This document shows, piece by piece, positions 26,326 through 33,632 of a stretch of 40,455 bases of DNA; the first letter of the stretch is position 1; each line of letters begins with the position of its first letter. The translations under genes were made by a program, and so were the position numbers. Under the pieces are notes generated by a model. It was not told where the DNA came from, searched no databases, and saw nothing but the letters and a program-made list of their open reading frames with translations. The stretch spans positions 1 to 40,455 of the forward strand of contig PYJD01000006.1 of NCBI GenBank assembly GCA_003635315.1, given 5' to 3'. The DNA is from Candidatus Poribacteria bacterium (lineage in GTDB: Bacteria > Poribacteria > WGA-4E > WGA-3G).

Positions 26326-27033
26326 CTATTGTGGACACCAGGCCATTACTGTGCCAAAACTGGCAAACCTACTGTCTTCTCCGCTTGTTAGAATCCTTGA
26401 ACCTTGGACAACAATACGTGCGTCTTTACTTGTAACCTTGTAACTTACCGGTGCATCTTTTGCAATCAATGGTTCTCCATTAGCATCAATCAATTTATCT
26501 AACCGATAGTGTACCGAACGATGTGCAGGGACATCGAAGTGGCATGAGAAATTTTCCATTGCAGGATCTTCGTAAAGGACTTCTAATTTGCAGCTTGTAT
26601 TGATATCAGCAGTGTTTGAAATACATATTGATTCGTGAGAGAAGTATCCTCCTCCGTATTGTTCCCAATCTTGTTCTTCAAATGTTAATTTTGGCATATA
26701 TCCATCTGGAATTATCCATACATAAGCCCCATCTCCATCAGAAGAATAGGACTTCAAGGCGTATAAAATAGAATCAGAATCTTCTATTTCCTCAATAGAA
26801 ATTACCATAAACCGTGAATATAGTTCAATTCCCTTTGATGGGTTGTGTTCCTTTAGTTGTCCGATTACATTTAAACACAATCTATTTTCATTCACCATCT
26901 CAAGATGACTCACGCCTTGCGATGATAGCCAATCTCCAAATGTTTCGTTGAGTAGTGTGGTTAAGATCTCTTTTTCAGAGATTCCAGCTTGTTTGTATTC
27001 TCGTATTGTTGCAATTATAATTTGGAAAGTCAT
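26326..27033 (-). CDS. ASRT-superfamily (sensory rhodopsin transducer-like) domain protein
   Basis: The product has 235 residues. The C-terminal ~120 residues match the Anabaena sensory rhodopsin transducer fold: WIIPDGYMP, FSHESICISNTADINTSC, KLEVLYEDP, VPAHRSVHYRLDKL, VSYKVTSKDARIVVQGSRI and FASFGTVMAWCPQ. The superfamily is known as a family of small-molecule-binding domains often linked to carbohydrate metabolism, and no rhodopsin gene is in this window. Residues 1-105 form a helical domain (IREYKQAGISEKEILTTLLN) not recognised. ATG 27033 is chosen because AAGGAG lies six bases upstream. It follows the 108-residue gene by 23 bases. The stop codon lies inside a dispersed intergenic repeat, so the C-terminus may have been reset by the repeat. 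Confidence 0.75.
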   Translation of the reverse strand: MTFQIIIATIREYKQAGISEKEILTTLLNETFGDWLSSQGVSHLEMVNENRLCLNVIGQLKEHNPSKGIELYSRFMVISIEEIEDSDSILYALKSYSSDGDGAYVWIIPDGYMPKLTFEEQDWEQYGGGYFSHESICISNTADINTSCKLEVLYEDPAMENFSCHFDVPAHRSVHYRLDKLIDANGEPLIAKDAPVSYKVTSKDARIVVQGSRILTSGEDSRFASFGTVMAWCPQ

Positions 27034-27056
27034 CTGATTCTCCTTAAGTCTTGTAG

Positions 27057-27383
27057 TTATACCATCCATCTTCCTTCAATACCTAATAATGCCGTTAACA
27101 CCTGTAATAATAGAAGCTTGGGATCATCTCCAACAAACTGTCGATAGGTGTCGATGTAAGAACCGTAATCAGCTGCATATTCTTTAAAGTATGTTTCGTA
27201 TTTCCATCCATCATCAGTTTTGTGGAAGTTGGAACGTTCTGGATATGGGAGTTTTTGGATTAGTAGTTGCTTGAGTTCTTCTAAGGTTGGTATCCAAGGG
27301 TTCTTGGTATTGTCAGGTGTAGGTTGAAGTGCTTGTATAGCAGGGTGACGGCACATCTCAAGATATTTTTGGTAATGTTTCAT
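27057..27383 (-). CDS. Hypothetical protein, 108 residues
   Basis: The frame begins MKHYQKYLEMCRHPAIQALQ and is rich in charged and aromatic residues (WIPTLEELKQLL, WKYETYFKEYAADYG, YIDTYRQFVGDDPKLLLLQV). It appears soluble and mostly helical, with no membrane segment or known motif. It is 23 bases upstream of the ASRT-domain gene in the same direction, so the two probably form an operon, and the protein may be a partner of that binding domain. Its composition and position make it a likely gene, but no family is recognised. Confidence 0.6.
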   Translation of the reverse strand: MKHYQKYLEMCRHPAIQALQPTPDNTKNPWIPTLEELKQLLIQKLPYPERSNFHKTDDGWKYETYFKEYAADYGSYIDTYRQFVGDDPKLLLLQVLTALLGIEGRWMV

Positions 27384-27697
27384 TACATTTTTTATGTAGA
27401 GATTTTGGAAATAATAACATAGAAACCGATCTGTTTCAATAGTTTATGTAGAATAATTATACAGAACGTTTTAGGTAAATGTGTCCAACATATTCTTGCC
27501 TCCCATATCTGTATGTAATACCATTTCTATTAATTTTTGTCCCATTAGCTATTGTTAGAAATGAAGCGGAATGTAGCACAAACTGGAAAGTTTATACTAC
27601 AAGAGAGACTTTATATATCAGAAATGGTATAATATAATGTGTATCAATCTTCAGATGTCAGATTTGAATTATTAAGTACAGATTTTTTGGTAATGTA
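27384..27697. other. Divergent intergenic region with MITE-like copy B
   Basis: The 314-bp gap separates a leftward pair from a rightward isomerase gene, so it should hold promoters for both. It contains the 114-bp MITE-like copy B at 27517-27630. No clear promoter pair was identified. Confidence 0.6.
27517..27630. mobile_element. MITE-like element, copy B (114 bp)
   Basis: The ends ATACCATTTCT and AGAAATGGTAT are the same as in copy A, with a similar interior (CATTAGCTATTGTTAGAAATG, GTAGCACAAACTGG, CTACAAGAGAGAC). The two copies differ at many positions, so they are old. There is no coding capacity. Confidence 0.7.
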
Positions 27698-28510
27698 ATG
27701 AAACTAAGTTGTCTCCCGGTATCTCTTTACGATGACGTTTTCTCAGGAAAAAGTACGGTTACGGATTGGATTGATCTTGCTGCTGAATTGGGTCTGGATG
27801 GTGTTGATTTTAGCATTAAATTCTTTCCAGATCGACGTGAGAAAACAATCAACAAAATTAGGACTACTCTTGAAAGAAGAAAAATAGATGCTTGTATGGT
27901 AGCATGTTATTCTGACTTTACCCATCCCGATAAGACAGTGCGATCACAAGAATGGGATAACATAAAATTAGATATAAGATTAGCAAAAGAATTAGGAGCT
28001 AAATTTGTGCGAGTGACTGCAGGACAGAATCATCCTGGTATTAAGCGTGAGGATGGAATTCGGTGGGTAACGGAAGGTTTCCGATTTGCTCTTGATGAAT
28101 CAGAAAAACATGGGGTCACCCTTGCTTATGAGAATCATACTAAGGGTGCACCATGGGATTATTGGGATTTTTCACAACCGTCAGAGATTTTTTTGGAAAT
28201 CCTTGACGACCTATCAAGCACACCACTCGGAGTCTGTTTTGACACAGCCAATCCTCTTGTTCTCAACGAAGATGTCCTTGATCTTTTTGAAAGAGTATTG
28301 GATCGAATTGTAGTGCTACATATATTTGATATGAAGGAAGCAGGTTCATTTGAACCTGTCTGTGTTGGGACAGGAGTATCTCCAATTCCCCAAATTCTCT
28401 CACGTCTGAGACAAGAGAGTTACGATGGTTGGTTGAGTATTGAGGAAGCAAGTCGCCAAGGACGAAAAGGATTTGAAGCTTCTGTTGCGTTTGTTAGAAA
28501 TACGTGGTAG
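27698..28510 (+). CDS. Sugar phosphate isomerase/epimerase (TIM barrel)
   Basis: The 270-residue product has the AP-endonuclease-2-like TIM-barrel pattern: MKLSCLPVSLYDD at strand 1, LGLDGVDFSI, KIDACMVACYSDF, LGAKFVRVTAG, VTLAYENHT (metal Glu), LGVCFDTANPL (metal Asp), IVVLHIFDM (His and Asp) and YDGWLSIEEA (last Glu). The pattern is complete and the enzyme is probably active on a keto-sugar or inositol-like substrate. It is only distantly like the isomerase at 16608. It runs toward the PhyH gene on the other strand, with six bases between their stops. PhyH and isomerase genes are often mixed in this type of genome. Confidence 0.85.
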   Translation: MKLSCLPVSLYDDVFSGKSTVTDWIDLAAELGLDGVDFSIKFFPDRREKTINKIRTTLERRKIDACMVACYSDFTHPDKTVRSQEWDNIKLDIRLAKELGAKFVRVTAGQNHPGIKREDGIRWVTEGFRFALDESEKHGVTLAYENHTKGAPWDYWDFSQPSEIFLEILDDLSSTPLGVCFDTANPLVLNEDVLDLFERVLDRIVVLHIFDMKEAGSFEPVCVGTGVSPIPQILSRLRQESYDGWLSIEEASRQGRKGFEASVAFVRNTW

Positions 28511-28516
28511 AAGGTA

Positions 28517-29368
28517 TCAACCGCGTGAAGGTTCACTCATCCGTTCCTGTGCTTGTCGAGAAAGTTCTGCGAGATGTCCATCGTTTGCTCTAACCTGTTC
28601 CAGATGTATTTGACGTTCAGGAGTTGCTGTATTGACCATGATTTCACTATATTTACGATCAATCCAGAAACGTGCGGAACCTGCTATATAGGCTTGTAGA
28701 GCATCCAATTTTTCCTCTGGATACCGTTGGCATAGATTCATAGTAAACATGCGTCTACGTTTCCCACCACCGAATGCTGCGTGTTTTGTATTGTGGTTGA
28801 ACAGGACGAGATCCCCTGGAGTGGTTTCAAAAACGACAGCAGGTACATCTTTACCGTGTATTTCCCATAATTCCTGACTTTTCCCAACTTGTTGACTAAG
28901 CCCATCGGCATAGTTATCACCGAATAGATGACTTCCTGGTATTACACGTAATGCCCCAGAATCGCGAGTTAGCGGATCCAGATAGAAGGCAATTTTAATG
29001 TGCATTGGATCTTCTAATTTATGTCCCCCATCAGAATGCCATCCTGTATCCCCTACGTAGAAATTACCGTCGCTGCCCATATAGTTAAAATCATCTCCGA
29101 GGAGAGTTTTTGCAATGGTGAGGATGCGTGGATCATCAAGTAAAGAACACAGTTCTTCACTTTGATCAATAAAGGGAACAATACAGGAACGTGCAGTACC
29201 TTCGTGGGGTTTCCCGTGGTGTCCACCACCACGTTCTTCCCAGACCGTTTCAAATGCATCCTGAATTGCTTTGATCCTATCTGCCATCAATTGTGGAAAA
29301 CTGAGATAACCGAATGTCTTGAAAAAGTTAATTTCAGATTCAGTGACTGTATAATCGTGTTGATTCAT
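28517..29368 (-). CDS. Phytanoyl-CoA dioxygenase (PhyH) family protein
   Basis: The 283-residue protein shows the PhyH fold: INFFKTFGYLSFPQLMADRI at the start, GWHSDGGHKL with iron ligands His111 and Asp113, ALRVIPGSH, PGDLVLFNHNTKHAAFGGG with the distal His196, and GKRRRMFTMN with an Arg for 2-oxoglutarate. The facial triad is intact, so it is probably a working Fe(II)/2-oxoglutarate hydroxylase of unknown substrate. The ATG has GGGGG about nine bases upstream. It lies 205 bases downstream of the Ro60 stop in the same direction, which is too far to assume an operon. Confidence 0.9.
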   Translation of the reverse strand: MNQHDYTVTESEINFFKTFGYLSFPQLMADRIKAIQDAFETVWEERGGGHHGKPHEGTARSCIVPFIDQSEELCSLLDDPRILTIAKTLLGDDFNYMGSDGNFYVGDTGWHSDGGHKLEDPMHIKIAFYLDPLTRDSGALRVIPGSHLFGDNYADGLSQQVGKSQELWEIHGKDVPAVVFETTPGDLVLFNHNTKHAAFGGGKRRRMFTMNLCQRYPEEKLDALQAYIAGSARFWIDRKYSEIMVNTATPERQIHLEQVRANDGHLAELSRQAQERMSEPSRG

Positions 29369-29573
29369 TTCTGCAACCCCCTATATTCTGAATGAAGGTA
29401 TCATAACATAAGCATAGTGAATATTGCAAGCGTGTAAAGAAATGATTAGGAGTTATGCAAAAATCTCTTCCTTTCCTGCAGAATTGGTAGGGTGGAAGAT
29501 TGAAAGTGTGGATGGTGGGTTTCATCTTTCCCTGCGTCCATCCATGCATCATAAACAGTATAATTCAGTTCTC

Positions 29574-31211
29574 CTACGGGTCAATTGCTATACCTTTTGC
29601 AAAATCACTCAATACTGTTGGGGTGGCAGTATCAAATCCAACTATATCCAACATCCCTGCATCATTTGGATCAGCGATAGAGAAGTTTTTTGCTACCATT
29701 GCAACAATTGCACATTTTGCAGGACGTTCCATCTCTTGACGGTACATATTTAATGCAGTCTTGGGATGAATGTCCCCATACCATGTTTCGTTATCAGTAT
29801 AAATTACAAAGGTGTCTACTTCTAACTTTTGTTCCAAAGCATAGAGCATAGGAAGCGCGCAATCTGTGCCACCCATAGGCAAACCAGAAATTGTCTCAAT
29901 TGCCTTTGGTAAGTTATCATTTACGGTAATAGGAATTGTAATTAAATCATCAGAAAAACCGACTATATAATAATTCGGTTCGGTACGTGCTGTTACTAAC
30001 GCCATAGCAGCAGATGCCATTCGGGGTGTTAATCCTATACAACCAGCAATGGTACCATACCCCATTGAGCCAGAAATATCAAGTGCCAGCAATGTGTTTT
30101 TTCCACTCGGTTGGACATTTTCAAACGCCATATAAAAAGCTGCATCTAAACATTCAACAATTTGTGGAACTGGTTCCCATGTCAATCTTCCTCTGACACC
30201 TTTTCCGGATTGATAGGTTATCAATGCCATGAGAATTTGGATTGGATGAATGCGTGATTTTTTAATATTCACTGAATTCAGTCTATCCAGAATGATTTGT
30301 ACCTCAGGTGTATTAGGTTTTAATAAACCAATTTGTGTCATTTTACTAAGGTTTCGTACAGTTGCTATCAAAGGCATAGATTCTAACATGGCAGCCCATA
30401 CTTCAGCATTATGCTTCCATTCATTTGGAACCATCTCATGAGTAAATTGGTGTGTATGAATTAGATCGATAGCATTTCCAGATTCTTTCGTGGTTTTTAA
30501 TTTTTCATATCCATTAAGAAGTGGAGGTAAAGTATTTGTATTACCGTATTTAGTCGTTGCCTTACTTCCATCCGTTAAATCTCTCTGTACTACACGTTCC
30601 CGAATATTAAGATCGTTAATCCAACGATAGATACTTCTGTTTTCCCCATAATGGCATTTTGAAAGGACATCGGCATGGCTCCAACCATTACGATATTGGT
30701 ATTTTAATACTTGATATGCCAATTCACTTTCATCCTTTGTTCTATACCATTGTGAGATTAATCTACGTAGAGATCTTCCCCATCCACGCATTTTATCAAT
30801 ATAACCTACGAAGGTGAATAGGTGAGTTCCGGTACGAACCACATCACAAAAGACTCTTTCAACAGTTGCCTTTGTATCCTTATTTCCATGAGTGAAAGCC
30901 AGAGCTAAGGCATAAAGAGCTGGATCGTTTTTGGGTGCACGTCCAGAAATAGAGATTTCTGTGATCCGTTCAACGACTCTTAATCCATCATGAGCTATAC
31001 ATTGCTTGATTGAATTTACATTCCTTTTCGTAAGGTCTTGTTCATTTGCATAGTATGAACCCCCTTCAGAACCTAAAATCAGGAATCGATCTAAATTCGT
31101 CCAGATAGAAACAGGATAGGAAAAACCTTTAGCTGAATTCTCAACCTGTTGTTCATCTAAAGGTTGTCGTTGGTGTGGATGTGATTGTGAGTATTTTTGT
31201 AGATCACTCAT
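29574..31211 (-). CDS. Ro60 orthologue: TROVE plus VWA domain RNA-binding protein
   Basis: The 545-residue product matches bacterial Ro60 (Rsr). Residues ~25-345 form the TROVE HEAT-repeat ring: FLILGSEGGSYYANEQDLTK, GRAPKNDPALYALALAF, VVRTGTHLFTFVGYI and GWGRSLRRLISQWY with RNA-contacting basic residues, and LPLIATVRNL-like segments. Residues ~370-545 form a VWA domain with a full MIDAS: LLALDISGSM (Asp378), GLPMGGTDCALPM and FVIYTDNETW. Ro60 proteins bind misfolded non-coding RNAs and Y RNAs; in Deinococcus the Y RNA tethers Ro60 to polynucleotide phosphorylase. A tRNA-like Y RNA is encoded 137 bases upstream in the same direction behind one consensus promoter, so the pair is probably co-expressed. 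No Shine-Dalgarno sequence is visible before the ATG. The usual RtcB/RNA-repair neighbours are absent here. Confidence 0.93.
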   Translation of the reverse strand: MSDLQKYSQSHPHQRQPLDEQQVENSAKGFSYPVSIWTNLDRFLILGSEGGSYYANEQDLTKRNVNSIKQCIAHDGLRVVERITEISISGRAPKNDPALYALALAFTHGNKDTKATVERVFCDVVRTGTHLFTFVGYIDKMRGWGRSLRRLISQWYRTKDESELAYQVLKYQYRNGWSHADVLSKCHYGENRSIYRWINDLNIRERVVQRDLTDGSKATTKYGNTNTLPPLLNGYEKLKTTKESGNAIDLIHTHQFTHEMVPNEWKHNAEVWAAMLESMPLIATVRNLSKMTQIGLLKPNTPEVQIILDRLNSVNIKKSRIHPIQILMALITYQSGKGVRGRLTWEPVPQIVECLDAAFYMAFENVQPSGKNTLLALDISGSMGYGTIAGCIGLTPRMASAAMALVTARTEPNYYIVGFSDDLITIPITVNDNLPKAIETISGLPMGGTDCALPMLYALEQKLEVDTFVIYTDNETWYGDIHPKTALNMYRQEMERPAKCAIVAMVAKNFSIADPNDAGMLDIVGFDTATPTVLSDFAKGIAIDP

Positions 31212-31248
31212 AGTATTAATAATTATCTTGAATGATGGTGATGTGGTG

Positions 31249-31323
31249 TAACATGAAGATTATAGTAATCGTATTACTTTGTACCGTCCTTACTCCACGA
31301 TATAGTGCGTTTAGGTCATGTTA
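31249..31323 (-). ncRNA. Second structured RNA segment in the Ro60 leader (putative)
   Basis: On the transcript, TAACATGA (31316-31323) pairs with TCATGTTA (31249-31256) over 8 bp, closing a 75-nt segment. Inside is a hairpin AGTAAT/ATTACT around ACG (31264-31278) and a pyrimidine/purine-rich part, CCTAAACG...GAGTAAGG. It sits between the Y RNA and the Ro60 start codon. It could be a second Y RNA, as known in Deinococcus, or a translational control element. Only the pairings are seen; the role is inference. Confidence 0.35.
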
Positions 31324-31347
31324 ATTTATTCCATCAAACGATAAGAA

Positions 31348-31472
31348 AACTCTGGATAAGAAACGGAATACAGATGCTCTACCACTGAGCTACCACAGGT
31401 TTCACATTACATTTCACCTGTAGGCAGGAGTCGAACCTGCGACCTGATAACGCATTCACACGACCCAGAGTT
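31348..31472 (-). ncRNA. yrlA: Bacterial Y RNA, YrlA (tRNA-mimic) type
   Basis: Read leftward, the RNA begins AACUCUGG (31465-31472) and ends CCAGAGUU (31348-31355), forming a perfect 8-bp outer stem. An internal loop (GUCGUGU opposite CGUUUCUUAU) leads to a second stem, GAAUGCG (31451-31457) with UGUAUUC (31366-31372). A tRNA-like module follows: variable-loop-like AGGUC, T-arm GCAGG-UUCGACU-CCUGC (31424-31440), acceptor-like strand CUACAGG (31417-31423), a 17-nt cap, the other strand CCUGUGG (31393-31399), U8-A9, then D-arm GCUC-AGUGGUA-GAGC (31376-31390). All seven acceptor positions pair (one G-U). The tRNA invariants U8, GG of the D-loop and UUCGA of the T-loop are present. The order is permuted and there is no anticodon loop or CCA end, as in YrlA RNAs. 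Confidence 0.88.
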
Positions 31473-31525
31473 AGAATATTATGAAGGAATATGTCTACAA
31501 TGTTTCATTTATCTTCAGTAGGATA

Positions 31526-31555
31526 ATTATAATGGGTTAGATATACTATTGTCAA
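31526..31555 (-). promoter_or_regulatory. Consensus sigma-70 type promoter for the Y RNA and Ro60
   Basis: On the reverse strand TTGACA (31550-31555) and TATAAT (31526-31531) are perfect, with an 18-bp spacer. The transcript would begin near 31519, about 46 nt before the outer Y RNA stem. It is one of only two perfect-consensus promoters I could find in the window. Confidence 0.8.
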
Positions 31556-31648
31556 CATTGTTTGGATTTTTATATATTAATCTAAAGTGGATATTATCCT
31601 TTTTGACATGATAAAGATTATATGGTGGAAATTGTGTTTTTATATTTT

Positions 31649-31767
31649 ATACTAATGCCAATTGAATAGGTGTCATAAATGTAGATGTTATATTATATTC
31701 GGAGCGGTTCCAAACCGCTCCTACCGGGTTGGGTAATTGGTGTTGATATGTCATAATATTTCTTAAG
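31649..31767. mobile_element. Modular intergenic element, short form (119 bp)
   Basis: The left end ATACTAATGCCAATTGAATA then GGTGTCATAAAT and the right end GTGTTGATATG then TCATAATATTTCTTA match those of elements at 33020 and 37463. The core is one hairpin with arms GGAGCGG and CCGCTCC around TTCCAAA, followed by TACCGGGTTGGG. It looks like the minimal unit of the family. Confidence 0.7.
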
Positions 31768-31865
31768 TGATGTGTATTGAAATATGTTATGCATAATAGT
31801 ATAATTTTGGAATGTGATATTGCAATTCTTGTTTAGTTTTTCGACTGTTTGAAATATGGTATTTC

Positions 31866-32945
31866 ATGAAGAAGTTTACCCTCCTAATTTTCTCCATACT
31901 CATATTAGGTATTATTTCATACTACTTTTATTCTCGCTTAGTCATTAATCCGACACCAATTCTTGTGAACATTCCCCGATCAATACCCCACGAACATGTT
32001 ACACCCGAAGGGGAATCCATAGAACACATTCATACCTATGAACTTTCTTTTGATCAGCCGAAATTATATAAGGAGATTCCTACATCAGAAATAGAAAAGA
32101 AACATCCAATTCAGCTTGAATGGGAACGGATTGATCTTGATATGATTCGTGATAAGTATCAACCTTTTACAGTATCAGAAATGAAGAGTAAATGGTATCA
32201 GGTGTATAGGAATGAATTTGGAACAAGATATCCGACTAAATTAGACAGGGCTTATCCACAAGAAAAATGGCTGAAACAGAATTTAGAATTGGGACAACCA
32301 TTAGCAGAATACATGGATTATAGAGTGGTCATGCAGCGTAGGATTTATATGGTAAATAGACGTGATTTATGGAGGGTCGTTGGATCAGATAAAAAGGAAG
32401 CGATGCGAAATAGCCTACAGTTACCATCGCATATTGATACATGGAGAGAGTATGAAGAGGCTTATCTTAAGTTCTGGATAATTGCTTCATACGAATCCTT
32501 GGTAGCAGACAAGATGGAAGTTGTTTCTGCCTATATAGTGAATCAGGAGTTCTTTTCAAAATTCATGGGTGGATGGCTTAGCCGTAAAGAGAAATACGAC
32601 CTGATGGTGTATGGTGTGATTCCTGATGGGAAAATCATCGTATATTATAAATCAGATGGAGAGATTTTACCACCCCGTATAAAACCCCGTTATTACGAAA
32701 GGTATATGGTAGAATTAGATCAAGCACAAAAGAACGTAGATAAGATGATTACTGATCATCAAGATTTTTTTCAATCCAGCAAAAGAGAGAGAAGAAGAAC
32801 CAAACTTGAGAATCCAGTAGCCTTTTCATTGTTAAAGGAACTTCATTGGGGTGAATATCCTGATGATCTTCAAGCTTTAGAGAGAGCGATTTCTAAACTT
32901 GAGAAAATACGGACTGATGGTGAAGAAAAGATATATAAACGGTGA
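31866..32945 (+). CDS. Hypothetical membrane-anchored or exported protein
   Basis: The 359-residue product starts with a hydrophobic helix (FTLLIFSILILGIISYYFY) directly after MKK, a signal anchor or signal peptide, with the rest outside the membrane. A His-rich stretch follows (IPHEHVTPEGESIEHIHTYE), which could bind metal. The remainder is charged and helical (EWERIDLDMIRDKYQPF, WREYEEAYLKFWIIASYE), ending with a possible coiled coil (LQALERAISKLEKIRTDGEE). No known domain is recognised. The start ATG lacks a strong ribosome-binding site. It is flanked on both sides by modular repeat elements and appears to be transcribed alone. Confidence 0.65.
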   Translation: MKKFTLLIFSILILGIISYYFYSRLVINPTPILVNIPRSIPHEHVTPEGESIEHIHTYELSFDQPKLYKEIPTSEIEKKHPIQLEWERIDLDMIRDKYQPFTVSEMKSKWYQVYRNEFGTRYPTKLDRAYPQEKWLKQNLELGQPLAEYMDYRVVMQRRIYMVNRRDLWRVVGSDKKEAMRNSLQLPSHIDTWREYEEAYLKFWIIASYESLVADKMEVVSAYIVNQEFFSKFMGGWLSRKEKYDLMVYGVIPDGKIIVYYKSDGEILPPRIKPRYYERYMVELDQAQKNVDKMITDHQDFFQSSKRERRRTKLENPVAFSLLKELHWGEYPDDLQALERAISKLEKIRTDGEEKIYKR

Positions 32946-33148
32946 AGTAATCTTCATCATCTACCACCTTTCTATTCTCTTGAAATATCGATATTTTAAT
33001 GTTAAATTTAAGGATTATTATACCATTTATAAATGAATATGTGTGATAAATGCACATGTTATATTATATACGGAGCGGTTCCAAATCGTTCCATTGGTGT
33101 CAATTTAGCTCCTTTCCCAAACTTGGTAGAGTCGGTTTGGAACCGAAT

Positions 33149-33350
33149 GGGACTCCCTATAGGGTATACACTGTTGCTATAAACATTCCGTCCCTACGGG
33201 ACTCCCTATAGGGTATACACTGTTGCTATAAACATTCCGTCCCTACGGGACTCCCTATAGGGTATACACTGGTGCTATAAACATTCCGTCCCTATGGGAC
33301 TCAATATGGGGTATACACTGGTGCTATAATCATTTCGTCCCTACGGGACT
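33149..33350. repeat. 49-bp tandem array, four copies
   Basis: Units start GGGACTCCCTATAGGGTATA at 33149, 33198 and 33247, with a diverged fourth at 33296 and a partial at 33345. Each ends ATAAACATTCCGTCCCTAC. The same sentence-like unit appears singly and diverged near 22980-23065. There are no variable spacers. Confidence 0.9.
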
Positions 33351-33403
33351 GGGAGACTTTCTGCATTTGAAAATTCCTTAAATTGACACCTATGGAGCGG
33401 TTA

Positions 33404-33518
33404 ATGAAGATTAATTTAATCATTCGGTAATATCTTGACGAAATCCGGTGCGGTTACAAACCGCACCTACCGGCGCAGCGGTAAATTAGAATTACCGATT
33501 TTAATAATTAAACTTCAT
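33404..33518. mobile_element. Small MITE-like insertion inside a repeat hairpin (115 bp)
   Basis: The inverted ends ATGAAGATTAATTTAAT... and ...AATTAAACTTCAT match at about 21 of 28 positions and both continue to CGGTAAT/ATTACCG. The element splits the stem GAGCGGTT (33395-33402) from AACCGCTC (33521-33528) exactly at the loop. It carries a hairpin with arms GGTGCGG and CCGCACC. Confidence 0.6.
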
Positions 33519-33632
33519 CAAACCGCTCCTACCGGGTTGGATGAATGGTGTTGATATGTCATAATATTTCTTAAAAGTGGCTTACGATAAATGTTCTAAC
33601 AGTGTGGATAAATCTATCTGGTAATTATATTC

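Larger units (their letters stand above)
33020..33583. mobile_element. Modular intergenic element, long form (564 bp)
   Basis: It starts ATACCATTTATAAATGAATA and then GTGTGATAAAT, and ends GTGTTGATATG then TCATAATATTTCTTA, like the 119-bp form at 31649. Between the ends it carries a damaged GGAGCGG hairpin, the 49-bp tandem array, and a second hairpin whose loop is interrupted by a 115-bp insertion (33404-33518). Confidence 0.7.
32946..33632. other. Intergenic region filled by a long modular element
   Basis: The 687-bp gap upstream of mutL is almost entirely the modular element at 33020-33583, which contains a 49-bp tandem array and a nested MITE-like insertion. No gene is seen. A mutL promoter would have to lie within or after the element. 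Confidence 0.7.

Noticed and set aside
25904..26435. Several overlapping rightward frames between the PhyH and ASRT genes
   Set aside because: They are translations of the tandem and hairpin repeats, visible from repeated peptide units in more than one frame.
29340..29552. Leftward open frame of 70 codons between Ro60 and PhyH
   Set aside because: It overlaps the PhyH start, has no ribosome-binding site and no family; the gap holds only a TGGATGG/CCATCCA inverted repeat.
31376..31440. A normal tRNA gene on the reverse strand
   Set aside because: T-arm and D-arm are perfect but in the wrong order; there is no anticodon arm between them and no free acceptor end, so it fits a Y RNA rather than a tRNA.
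31348..31472. A permuted tmRNA
   Set aside because: tmRNA lacks a regular D-stem and needs a tag reading frame; here the D-arm is complete, no tag frame is visible, and Ro60 lies next to it.
33149..33350. CRISPR array
   Set aside because: Whole 49-bp units repeat with only scattered changes; there is no repeat/spacer alternation.
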